The notes under the pieces: generated by a model
The model's input: the letters and a program-made list of their open reading frames with translations, nothing else
Database searches by the model: none
What the model was told of the DNA's origin: nothing
In this document: positions 9,456 to 20,492 of the stretch, in pieces
Position numbering within the stretch: the first letter of the stretch is position 1
Layout: each line of letters starts with the position of its first letter
Made by a program: the position numbers and the translations under genes
Assembly (NCBI GenBank): GCA_947034885.2
Contig: OZ019759.1
Span: 5,334,501 to 5,398,500, forward strand
DNA from: Thuidium tamariscinum
Lineage: Eukaryota; Streptophyta; Bryopsida; Hypnales; Thuidiaceae
DNA length: 64,000 bases
Direction of reading: 5' to 3'

Positions 9456-12400
9456 TTTATCACACGGGTCCTGTGTCTAATTGAGTTTTCTCTCTAATTG
9501 GGTGTTCAAAGAGAGCCTTCTAAGCAATGAACTCTTTTAGTCACGTCTTTTTAAGTGTAAATTTTTCTATCCGATTTGTTGTTACTCCAAGCTTTCGTGG
9601 TAGATATTCCTAAGTCTATTTCGGTGTCTAACTAATATTTCCTATTCTAATCTACTTGTCAAATGAAATCGTACCTAATCCTAATTCCAAGCGTTTGGTA
9701 AAAAGAAACTTAGTAACAAAACAATGAGAATAAAAATCAAATGGGATCGATTTACCTCCTCTGCGTAAATCTCCATAGTACTGTTGTCAAACATCATCAT
9801 GTGAAGATATTCTCCCATGACCTCGCCATCAAAATCATCCCGGCTCCCCATCTAATCCATAGTAATTCTCACGTTGTTGGTCAATTAAATCTATCCTGGT
9901 TGAAAAGAAACTAAAGGTTATGTAGCACTAATTTAATTGCGTAATTCTTTTATTCCTAATTTCCCGATAATTAGAAAATACTGCAATTTAACTTAGTCTA
10001 CCTATTTGGTCAAATCCTTAGCAAATACTTTATTCAAATGGAATTTAATGGTTAGTTAGTTTTAGTTTTTCTTTTGGTTCTAAATTAATATTCTAAATTC
10101 AAGTTAATTCAAGTTGAAATTAATTATTTTGAATCGAAAATTATTATCAAATCTTTTCAAATCTAATTAATTTTTGAATTTGCATTATTACCCTAAAGAA
10201 ATTAGTTGTCAATTTGTCCTTTCCCTTTTGTCTTATTAAAATATTTTAAATCAAAAACTATCATCAAATCTTTTCAAATCTAACTAATTTTTGAATTTGC
10301 GTTAATTCTAAAAAAATTGGTTGTCAATTTGTTTGTTTCCTTTTTGGCTTATTAGGCCTAATAAAACAAAACCAACAAAATCCAAACCTTCTAAGAATCT
10401 AATTAATAACTAACTACCAAAGAATGTAGAACATTCCTAAAGAACAAGAATAAAACTCAATAGTAGGATTCCTTTGAAATAGCTATTTAATACCAAAGGT
10501 CAATTCCTATGGAATAAAGAACCTTATTCAATAGTAATATTCCTTGGATATTAATTTTATAATGTTAATACCTTACGTTTTGCAATCCCCGAGCCTTAAT
10601 CTTTCCACAAGTCTAGTTTTCTTCTTCAATTAGTTTTGTTGCAAGGTTTTGTGAGAGAGACGGCAGCTATGGAGTTTGAGCTTTGATGTTTTGGTGAGAG
10701 ATGTTGAAACTCTAAGATTTAGATTTTTAAAATAAAATCAAAGAAATGTGGGTGTGGCGCCAATTACCAACCCGTGATTTTGTCAAAAAATCAAATTTTG
10801 TGTTTCAAAAATCTCACTTGTGTGTGTGAGTTGAGGTTCAGCTCACTGATGTGGCTCCGATCAGTCCTTACGAACTCTGATCTACCCGGCTGCTGGCTTT
10901 GTCCGCCCGTCCACAGTTCTGTCCGGCCACGTTGGTTCTGGTCCGCCCTTGGCCCTCTCCGACCCCAGGCTCAGTTCGGCCGCTGTTGGCTCTGGTCCGG
11001 CCCAAAACTAATTTGGATTTGGATTAAGTGTGTTTTTGAATTTTTTATTCTAACACCTTAACCCCAAGACTAGAATATGCGGCAATTCTTAATGGGGAGT
11101 GGGGGAGAAATCCCACTTTGTAATTGATCCTTTGAACCCCCAATTCAAGGTTTCTTAGGATAATAAATTTGGAAAATTATTGATTCAAAGCTTCGCCGTG
11201 AGAGTGTTGAATAGTATTTTAAGAGTTTTATTTGCAAAAGGAGGTACACATGACAGTGTTTAAACCGAACTTTGGCACTCAATGCTCAAAATTTCCGTGA
11301 ATTAGTGACAAAGAAAGTGTTGAGGCCTTGCCTCTTGAGTATAGGTGACAAAGGAATAGAAATTGAAGGGGCCCTAAGCCTTCAAAATTTAAAGAACTAA
11401 ACACAAAACAAGACTTGGCCAAAAATCTTTGGTTAAAGCGGTGCCCTGACCATGTTGGTGGCACAAGTAATAGAAGAACACAGTATCAATGCGAGAAATA
11501 AGGGTACTGGCAACCTCGAGGGGGGCCCTTATATACCCGTGGCTAGGCCCCTCTCGGTAATTGCCAATGAAAACACTTTGTTACTTCTTATCCTAAACTA
11601 CCCTAATGTAATTCCAAAATAATACTTGTTTAATGGTGGAAATTTCTAAAAACATCCCCATTTGGCTAATGAAATCTTGGCCAAATCAAATCCAAGATCT
11701 TAACCCAAGATATTTTGGAATTAACTCTAATTTACGTAGATATTTTGCAAATCAACCAAAAGTCATTTTGAAAATTGTCTTTCCTTAGCCCAAAGATGGC
11801 TTTTTACACAAGAAAGAGATCTTGACCAAATCCAATCTTTGATTTCCAAGAGATATTTCCAAAATCACTTCTAATTAACCGCAATTAACGATTAAAAAGT
11901 CAAACTAAGAGCTGACCCTCTCTATCTTTTAGGGAACAACTTGAAACGGAAAACCGTCTGTGCCATTGTCTTTAGAAGACCCCAATTAGCCTATGGGATC
12001 CCTTACCCCTCATTCCTAGGCTGTTTGCGTGCCCAAATTGGAATTACGGTAACTCCAATTAAAAGTCAAAAATCTAACTTTTAGGATTTGCACATTTTGA
12101 TGAATCTGTCATACCGAGGTCGTTAGGAATGTCTGTGAGGGTAAGGAATGACTCCTTATTTGCGACAATCGGACATCATTCGCTCCTGATACATCGGTCA
12201 ACCCGCCGCCAAATTGTAATTTCTATTGAAATTCGATGTCAATGCCGGTTTTGATAGTTGGGAATGTCGGAATGTCTTCAAACTTGACTGGGCGCTTATT
12301 AAGCATACCAAAACCTATCCTAATTTTTTTTTGGTGAGATTTTACCGCATCATACGTAATTTCTAGGAATTTACGAACAATTCTATGTGCAGTTGACTTC

Positions 12401-13087
12401 CCATGGAGTCAACGTGGAATTTCGGAAAAATCCGAAATAAATTGGGTAACATCTAAGGCACTTCTAGATTCTTAGTGTAAGTTCTACGCGACCTTGCACT
12501 AGTCTAATTTTAGTAATTTGGAATTACTTTGCCCCATTGGACAATTTAATTCCCAATGCTCGGGAATCTTGGTCAATTGTTTAATTCTTGTTCGCTCCTG
12601 GCATGCTCCTACCATTGGAACACCTTTCTGTAGTCTTTAATTTGCAATCCTCCATCTTTCATCTTGTGAAACTCCAATTCTTCAAGTCATTTGTAATTGT
12701 TTACCTTTAAATTCAATTTGTTCCAAAATTGAATTTAAGCCTTGGTAAATCTTCTAGGCTCGTAGTAGACTGTTTTGGCTTAGTCAATATGTCATGTGCA
12801 TCCTTAAAAGGTTGATTTTGCACAAACAGACACTAGGACTGACTAACTCTCAATTCCTCAATTCTCTCGGAACTACTAAATCTTCACACAAACTTACTTT
12901 GGAGACTTAGAATGATTCAAATTCCTAGGATTAGGAATTTCCCACCTTCTAAGTTGGTTTTCCACCATTTTGGCATAGACTGACACCAAAGCTCCTTCAA
13001 CACTCTTTTTATGTCCTTTTCTTGTATATTATAGCTAATTTTCGCTATTAAATCGCAAAAAATGAACCCAGAGTCCTGAGTGCCATC
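9456..13087. mobile_element. Unclassified AT-rich insertion in the MULE-like gene
   Basis: This 3.6-kb block interrupts a reading frame that resumes on its other side. It contains no ORF with a recognisable domain. Inside are a TGGCGCC primer-binding-like start at 10755, a TATA-like TTATATAC near 11530, a GC-rich patch at 10850-11010 and a 117-bp tandem duplication (10146-10380). Its ends could be TG...CA but I see no clean target duplication. It may be a decayed LTR-type element; orientation unresolved. Confidence 0.4.
10146..10380. repeat. Two-copy tandem duplication, period about 117 bp
   Basis: The phrase ATCAAATCTTTTCAAATCTA occurs at 10146 and again at 10263 followed by similar sequence for about 100 bp. 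AT-rich, non-coding. Confidence 0.6.
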
Positions 13088-14117
13088 TCGAGGGCTCAGA
13101 CAAAGGGCCGGCACCAATATAGAAGGGGACAAAAGTATAACCACACCACTCCGTCTCATTGCGCTTAGATGATCTCTTGAAGTAGTTACAGTCAAAGTTG
13201 TTACATACCAAATGGCCTGCGCAAGAAGATTTCCTAAACTTCAGACCATCTTCGCTGTGGATGTTGGATGTCATGGTTCGACACCATGCATGACCATCAT
13301 ATCGTTTGTCCATGCCTTGAAGGTTGCCAGCAACAGATATAGAAGATGAAGGATGAAGAGAAGGCAACTCGAACACCACGTCTCCATTGAAGTCTGGAGG
13401 AAGATACTAAACTTTTTCATGTACAATTGAATCATAGTCTATTGTAGCAATTTCGTTTCTAGATCCACGAACAGAGGATAGCTTGCGAAGGTAACTAACG
13501 ATAGTAGCTGGCGTTGAACTTCTTGGACAAGTTGGCGGGCGAGAGAAAGAAGATACAGCAGGACTACTAGTTGGTGTGCTATATGGAGAAGAAGATGGCT
13601 TGAACACAGCGTCTGAAACTCCATGAAGATGCGTTTCTTGTAAATATGGTTGGCTAGGGGACTCTCCTTTTGACTCACTAGATAAATCGATAATAGGAGA
13701 AACAAATTCCTGCTTAACACGTATAAGTGGAACAGGTGTTCTAGCAAGATCAATGTGCTCACGTTGATTGGAGTTTTGAATATCACGCTAAGCAAGTGGC
13801 ATGTTGACAGTAGAATAGTCCGATTGCTGAGGAATGACATCATTGGAGGTATCCATTAAAAGTGAGGACAAGTCATAAGCTCCATAGCGTCCTACAGGAA
13901 GGTGCCAAACATGGCCATCATCGACAACTAACTTGAGAATATGAATAGACTCCTTCAGATGTCTAGAATCAGACATGACCTCTTCTTCAACATAAATACT
14001 AGACTGAACAAACCCAAATCTAACATGAAGGAGATGTGCAGATAAAACAACAAACCCTCCTTCTCCAAAAGGAAGGACTAAAGGTATCTCATGGCCATCC
14101 GCTCGAATAGAAGCCAT

Positions 14118-15215
14118 TGACGCTCAATCTAGAGTAAGTTAAAATTGAAAATAGATGATGCAAACTAGGTAAACCTCGAACACCGAATGATTCAAGTAAT
14201 AACAATAGATTAATTTGAGGACAAGAAATAGTCTTGCACATGAGGAAGATATTATGAGGAGCCGCTAGGGTTTGGAATTCTGTCAAGATATAGTGTAGTC
14301 AGTAACCAAATATTTAGTATGTTTCAGGTAGCCGCCTAGATCTTTCTGAAGGATATGCATTCATTATGGGAGTAAGAGTCATTATCAAATGACAAAGGAT
14401 AATTTGAAAACCAATGACCATATCATTCCTAAAATCGTCGTAGATTCTATAAGATTATTTTATATGTGCAATCCAAATCTTATCACCTTTAATGAGGTGG
14501 ACATCAGCTTCTCACTTATCCAATAAAGACTACCAACCATTACGTTCTTTCATCTAAGACTAAAAAAATTCAAATAACCTTTAAAAAAATAATAAAGATC
14601 CATTGGATCATTCTTAATAATTATGTGTCCATTAAATCATGTCTTAGTAGTGACGATGAATAGAGAAGTAACTTCCCTAATGTATGCCCTGGTCATTCCA
14701 ATATGATATAAATAATGTATTAGATATACTAGAATCCTACTTTCAGTACAAGGAAATTGTAGTATGTGAGAATCAATCTCATGCTAGCATCACAGGAGAT
14801 ATGTGAGGGCAGTCCTTCGATCATAGTCAACAGGACGAGGAAGAGGATGAGGAAACTTTTTTTTCTTCGCACAAAGAGTTATGGTGCTCCCGACAGAGAG
14901 CTTTTAGTGTCTCATGGAGTAGAAGCACAAACTTGGTAGGGAATGCTAGCATTTTGAAGGAAGTCAAAGATGACCGAGGAAAGGACGTAGTGAAGGAGAT
15001 TGTAGAGACGCTACATTTGTGTGAAAACAAAACAATAAGCCCATTTACTCCTACAGCTGTCTTACTATTCTATAAGTAAATCATCTCAATAGGAAACATC
15101 TTTACTATTATTTCCTATTTCTAAGGATGATTCATTAGATAGGGAGTAGGGTAGGAGAAACAAAGTTTATTTAGGGAATAGCATATGGGGAAAGAAAAAT
15201 GCGACTTATGATCTG
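14118..15215. other. Non-coding interval, nothing recognised
   Basis: Sequence upstream of the MULE-like gene; would contain its promoter. Only short unsupported ORFs. Confidence 0.4.
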
Positions 15216-15220
15216 CTAGG

Positions 15221-18200
15221 TGTTGTAGCACAGGAAAGCACAATTCCTTCTCTAAGGCGTTAGAATGAACTAAATTAGCCTTAAAGTGACTCGTGTATCG
15301 TTCCCAAAGGATTTGGTCGAAAGTTGATGAAAGACTGGAATACGTTAGTGGTTACCACAACAAAACCCAATCAAAAGACTAATCCGGTCCTGGTCTCAAA
15401 GATTCCTATGATTTACCTTGGACCTGATACTAGATCAATCCTTTGACTTCAGAGAATTATATATTTGTTTATACCAGCATATTTATTGTTTTCTTACTTA
15501 TTCTTAGTAGATATGGGGCCAGAGACCGAATACTAAGAGTTGGTCTAGTCCCTAGATTAGTAACCAGATGTAAGTTTTACCTCGGTATCAAGAGGGGTCT
15601 GCTTGTTTGGGTGTTTAGGAAGGAAGCTTACTCCTACCCTTCAAGTTTTAAAGTGTCAGAAGTTCCACTTATAAGGAAAAATAAACTATTACTAAAACTA
15701 GACCAAAATACCTCACAACTGGACCAAGACTAATCCGGCCCAGCAGGTCACGCAAGCACTCCTGCCTAATCCTAACAAATGCTACAACAACAGATTACCC
15801 AGTTAGTCTAAGTCCTGGTAGAATAAGGGCAGTAGCTTATGCAAGAGAGCTGAATTTCCTCACTAGTCCTTCTTTCTTCTGAAGAGACCGGATCACCATT
15901 CAGTTGGCATTTAGCCGGGTGCTTCCCGATCTCAAACCCAGACTCTACAAGTGTCTATCTCTATCGAGTACTCCCTAGACCTGTTCCGGAAAACATTGTG
16001 GGATCTTACACAAATTCCCTATCAAAACCGAATTCACTTTAAGTCTAAAGACCGGATAAACTGAACATCCGGGCACACACTTATCCACACAAGGCTGCAA
16101 TCCTAACCGTCACCATAAGACTTTGACAGGGTCCCATGCACACAGTCCACTTCAGAGTGAATTAGAAAGACTCTGACTTGTATTTGCAACACAAAAACTT
16201 GTCAAAGTAAGATAACGTAATGCGCGCCCGGATTCAATTACAAACCGGGTTTAAATACTAAACTACAAGCAAACCTAAAAGTGCAAATGGAATCAACACT
16301 AGCCACAAAGAATGCCACGTGACATTCCTCTACAACTTGGGTGGGTTGACTTCCACAAAACTCCAAAAATACCAACAAAATAGGATCTCAGATCCTACAA
16401 ATCTGGATCCGGTCTAAGTTCAAAACTCCTAACCTAAATATATCCTGCTTTGGCTAAAGATTAGCCGCCTTCCTATCTACCTGGTGTCAATGCTTCCCTA
16501 CTTCCTCGCCCGCTTGATAGGCGAGGTACCCTTCCGGGTTGGCTGCTTCTTCGGAGACCGATACATCTTGACTAGCTTGGGTTTCGGCTTGGTCTTACCC
16601 CGCGCCTTGGCCTTGGTCTTCCTGGTCTCCGCCAGTGCTTGGTCTGCGTTCGAGTACTGGTCCGACTCATCACCAGAGTCGGTCTCCTCCTCCGAGTCCT
16701 CATCTTCCTCTTCTGACTCCTCTTCCTCCTCTTCAACCCGGGCCTTCCGCTTCACCGTGGGCATCTCTGTGGTCTTCTTCTTGAACCCGGTGATGGGCGG
16801 ATGGTGCACTGCCTTGCTTTGCGGGGTTTGCTCTCCCACTCTCTCGACAATCCGGACTGGTCCCTTACTTGGTGACCCGGATCCAGATCCGGTCTTCAAT
16901 ATTGGGCGGACCTGCACCGTCGTCTTCCCTTCCCCACCGGTCTTCGGTTGTGTGATGACCGTGGGTGATGACTTGCTTGGAGACTCATCAATCAAGTTAA
17001 TGAACTTGGTCTTCTCTCTTGGTGGTGATGTTCCCCGGACAATCTCCCGCAACACGCTTGGCTCTGGTTTCGGCTCCTTGGTCTTCTCGGGCTCAGAAAC
17101 CCTGGGTTCTTCACTCTTGGTCTGTTGAACGGGTTCCTCCGCCACGGCTTCAGACCTTGTCTCCTCTTCTTTTGCTGGCTCGGACACGCTAGCCTCCATC
17201 TCGACTACAGCTGGTGGTGGTTGTATCTTCGGCTGCTCCACCTCCACGTTCTGCTCTTCTGGTCTTGGGACCGGAGCAGAGCTAGCCTGGACCTCCGTGA
17301 CTACTGCTCGCCACTTCTCCAGCGCTACTTCCATCTTCTTGTTGTAGGCCACCAGAGTTGTGAGCATCTGAGGACCTACCATCTTGCTTGCCTCCAACAC
17401 CCTTTTGTTGAATAGCATGGCCTTGTTGACGACCTCGCCCGGATGTGTGATGAACTCCCGGATTTCTCCGAGAGTGTTCCAGGCTTGCGTGGAGAGGTGT
17501 CTCTCTTCGTCCAACTCCTCTTGGATGTGATGAAGCTCCCTCTTCAGGGCTGAGACTTGGTTCGTTAGCCGGAGTACTTCTTCCCTGTCTCGGCTCTCGT
17601 GTGCCTCCCGAATCAACTCTCCCAACACCTCCATGATTTTGGAAGGTGGAATAGAGCCTAGGGCGCGGCACACCTCCTGCAACATCCGTCTTTCCTCCAA
17701 TTGGTGTCTTCTAAAGTCGTCCAGGTCCCGGATGATCCTCATCAAGGGATCCTGTTCCCAGACCGGATCCGCTCTTTGGGTCTCTCCTGTCACCACAGGG
17801 GCTTCCAGTGGCAGGCTACCCTCTCCTACCTCTGGTTCTTCCTTCCTCTCCTGCTGTCCCTCTTGCTGCTCATCCTGACCCTCTTCCTTTGAGATTCCCT
17901 CATCCGGGATGTTCTCAGCTTCCGGGTCCGCAATCTCATATTCTATCACGGCAGCTCCTACCTCGTAAGCCTCTCTCTCTTTCTCCCTCAGGAGGTCTAA
18001 CGAGTGGTACAAGTGAAACATGAATGGTGAAATGGGGGAGGATTTTGACTTCCCAATCCCATTCACCATTCGGACCATGTGGTCCCGCATTACTAACCCC
18101 CAATCTATCTTCCGGTCTCCCGATAGCGCACCAAAAATGGTGTTGGCTATGGTGACCGTAATCCTACTTGGCCTATCTGGGTTCAAGATGGCCATTATGA

Positions 18201-19145
18201 ATTGAAGTAACCTCCTGTGTCTCTCCGAGGTGCATTCCGCCACCGTGAATCCATCCTTGGGGTTGGTGGGTCTCCGGAACTTACCCTGGTGAAACTTGTC
18301 CGTCCGGGTGGCCGTCGCATCTCCGCCTTGTTCAAACGCATACACCTTGTGCCACATCGCCGTGTTCCACTCCCTTGGCAGCGCCCGGACCGTCCCCTTC
18401 CATTCGTTGGTCTGGCCGCTCAGCAACTCTTCCACCATCTCCTCGTCCTTCAGATTCCATGGACGAGCCATAAACCCCTCGCAGCCCATTTGCCTGAGGT
18501 CTTCCTCCAATTCCAGCTTATCTTGTGCATCCGTAGGCACGACCGGATTGACATTCCGGAAGGCTAGAATTAGCCCCTCCTTGTACCTCACTTGCCATCG
18601 CTCGCTCTACGCTTACACTATCTAGGCGCGGTCCAACTTGATTGAACCCTCCGTGCTCAAGAATCTCTCAGCAGGTTTCGTGCTACTCACTCAAGTCTGC
18701 GCCAGACCGGATTGACAGACCTTCTATCCCTTTTCTCTCTCTGTAGACCGAATACGCTCTCTCTCTTGCCGGAAGACCCTTTCTCGATTTGTGTGCAAGA
18801 AAGTGGCAGGACCTGGCTTTGCCCTCCTGGTCTTATACTTTCCCCCCAGCATTAATTACTGACCGTTAGGTTTAAACTAGTCTGGTCACGTGGGAGAGTT
18901 CCCGACGATCCCTAGGCTCGGTAGCCACTCATTGCCTATCCGGTCTCAATCGCTAGGTGGGCTGGATCCGAGTTTCCTTACTCCGTCCCTTAGCGTAGTT
19001 TTCTGTTTCCGGTCTGCAATTTTCCGGTTTCCGGTCTTGGTCCTAATTGTGTGTCAAACTAAGGAAAAAAAAATGGGGATTGAATAGATCCCTTTTTCCC
19101 GTATTTTGTTTAAGAACCTATTCGGGTGAATTCTAGGTTGCCACA
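15221..19145 (-). mobile_element. Gag-only element A, TG...CA ends, 5-bp TSD candidate
   Basis: On the minus strand it begins TGTGGCAACC and ends CTACAACA. The plus-strand flank CTAGG is present on both sides (15216-15220 and 19146-19150), a candidate 5-bp target duplication. Length about 3.9 kb. The 5' and 3' ends are not copies of each other, so no LTR pair is visible, and there is no protease, RT, RNase H or integrase frame. It carries one intact gag-like ORF and is the youngest-looking of the three related copies. Confidence 0.65.
16498..18591 (-). CDS. Intact 697-aa gag-like protein of element A
   Basis: Single uninterrupted frame. Residues 1-230 form a globular domain with the blocks DKLELEEDLRQMGCEGF, WNLKDEEMVEELL, RHRRLLQFIMAILNPDRPS, ITVTIANTIFGAL and a DWGLVMRDHM segment. 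These resemble in layout the plant gag-like/'Transposase_32' type domain of retroelements (inference). Residues about 300-420 are a predicted coiled coil. The rest is acidic and Pro-rich, with a Glu/Asp run (VEEEEEESEEEDEDSEEE) and a basic Lys/Arg end (KARGKTKPKPK, PIKRARK) that could bind nucleic acid. No zinc knuckle and no pol. Homologues with many stops are at 24800-26908 and 5329-7230. Confidence 0.7.
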   Translation of the reverse strand: MRYKEGLILAFRNVNPVVPTDAQDKLELEEDLRQMGCEGFMARPWNLKDEEMVEELLSGQTNEWKGTVRALPREWNTAMWHKVYAFEQGGDATATRTDKFHQGKFRRPTNPKDGFTVAECTSERHRRLLQFIMAILNPDRPSRITVTIANTIFGALSGDRKIDWGLVMRDHMVRMVNGIGKSKSSPISPFMFHLYHSLDLLREKEREAYEVGAAVIEYEIADPEAENIPDEGISKEEGQDEQQEGQQERKEEPEVGEGSLPLEAPVVTGETQRADPVWEQDPLMRIIRDLDDFRRHQLEERRMLQEVCRALGSIPPSKIMEVLGELIREAHESRDREEVLRLTNQVSALKRELHHIQEELDEERHLSTQAWNTLGEIREFITHPGEVVNKAMLFNKRVLEASKMVGPQMLTTLVAYNKKMEVALEKWRAVVTEVQASSAPVPRPEEQNVEVEQPKIQPPPAVVEMEASVSEPAKEEETRSEAVAEEPVQQTKSEEPRVSEPEKTKEPKPEPSVLREIVRGTSPPREKTKFINLIDESPSKSSPTVITQPKTGGEGKTTVQVRPILKTGSGSGSPSKGPVRIVERVGEQTPQSKAVHHPPITGFKKKTTEMPTVKRKARVEEEEEESEEEDEDSEEETDSGDESDQYSNADQALAETRKTKAKARGKTKPKPKLVKMYRSPKKQPTRKGTSPIKRARK

Positions 19146-19150
19146 CTAGG

Positions 19151-20375
19151 CACTAAGTTCTCTCCCTCAACGCTTATCTTGCACTTTCTCTATTTTAGAG
19201 TGTTGTACGTAGATCATTGTCTCCATGACTAGAGGTCACATTATTGAGTCATCAATCCAGTAGCAATTGCATGAACTCTTCGCTAGAATTTTCCAATCAA
19301 ACTATACTCAATTAGTTTGTCTTCATAAAGTTCAAAATACTTAAATTAGTAATCCTTGCAACAAAACATATTCCAAAATTGCTTAGCATGTCTTACCTCC
19401 CTATGGCAGAGGTAGAGAGCTTAGTTTGTTTATGAAACAACTATATTTAAAGGGGAACTAGATTAAATGTCCCTCCTCTCTCTGAATTCCTAGTAAATTA
19501 AATAATGTTTCAAGTGATATGTACTAATTTGGGATAATTGTAAATTGAACCTAAACACGTCTAAAATTAGAACTTCGACAAAGAATGGATTTGCAACTCA
19601 ATCGTGCTGCTTCATTTCATTGACAATTATTCCATTCCTTTCAACATATCCCTAATTGCATTCTATAGGTCATGACTCAATTCTGGTGGTGGTGGGTGAT
19701 TTCTATTCTATTAGCTTGCACTCATTGTTGTACTCAGGTTGCGTCTCCCTGGTAATTTGGCCCTACAGCCCTACCCCCGGGAACTATGTCTTATTATCCA
19801 TGAAGTCATCTCCAATTTAGGGTCTTTGTTGCATCTCATCTTCGCCTACGTATGCCCCTCCACGTTTATCTCATCCCTGCCATGGAATGATTATCTTCTT
19901 TTGTCTCAAACCCACCCACCTCCCTTTTCGTCTCATCTCTGTGACTCGTCTCTCGACCTGCGATCTTCTGTTTTTCGTGTGTGTCATCGAGCTACACAGT
20001 TCAAGGCTTTTCTTTCCTCACCTGGCGTCCCGGTTGCTCTACCAACGGGCATTTTCTGAGACATCTGGTGTCACTCTCGCCCTCATTTGAGCTCTTTGCT
20101 TTTTCACCTGTAATAGCCTCCGACGGATATAATTTGTAATGTCCTCTTCCGTTGTGGGATTTCTGAATTCTAGTTTTGGCCTTGTCTTCTTCAATGCTGT
20201 AAAGCACCATTTCTAGACTATCTCACATTGCCTTGTGGTAGTCACTAGTGGTCTCAAACTGGAGCAGAGGAAAAGGTGCATAGAACCTGTCATCTCGTGA
20301 CTTCCTAGAAACTCTAAAAGTGACTTCTTGAAGTACTAATCGTCTTCTTATCTTGCGTATCAGGGAAGCTTTTCT
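19151..20375. other. Non-coding interval upstream of gene 4
   Basis: No supported gene. Likely holds the promoter of gene 4 and possibly 5' untranslated sequence from about 19.7 kb. Confidence 0.35.
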
Positions 20376-20492
20376 ATGGGGAAGCGATGGCTTACCAGAA
20401 GCACAACATCTGCCGGCCAAGGCAGCGAGGGAGATGGAAGCGGGAGTGAAGACTGTGGCCGCAAACCAGAGCTTGCGGCGAAAGCTACACAG

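Larger units (their letters stand above)
4547..14117 (-). pseudogene. MULE-like plant transposase gene, split by two insertions and two stops
   Basis: Three minus-strand blocks read as one protein. 14117 to about 13088 begins MASIRADGHE and PLVLPFGEGG, has EEEVMSD, then a Cys/His cluster (C-x(4)-C ... KRNETEW) of zinc-finger type. 9455-8474 begins with CKICKIPPHC and continues through VVCDMQSED, FKGFMADSAQANWNAV and CLLHW, the spacing of D..D..C/H seen in MULE-type DDE transposases. 4777-4547 continues with YRESKTMEEAETRYLAIRSW and FWHFRYPQWG. The first block has in-frame stops near 13786 and 13404. A roughly 3.6-kb insertion sits between EPSR and VELEALTLCKIC; a second (4783-8473) has a 5-bp target duplication. 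Dead copy; family assignment from memory of similar proteins in seedless plants. Confidence 0.65.

Noticed and set aside
10774..11061. 95-codon ORF with Trp/Pro-rich sequence
   Set aside because: Within an insertion, low complexity, no relative in the window.
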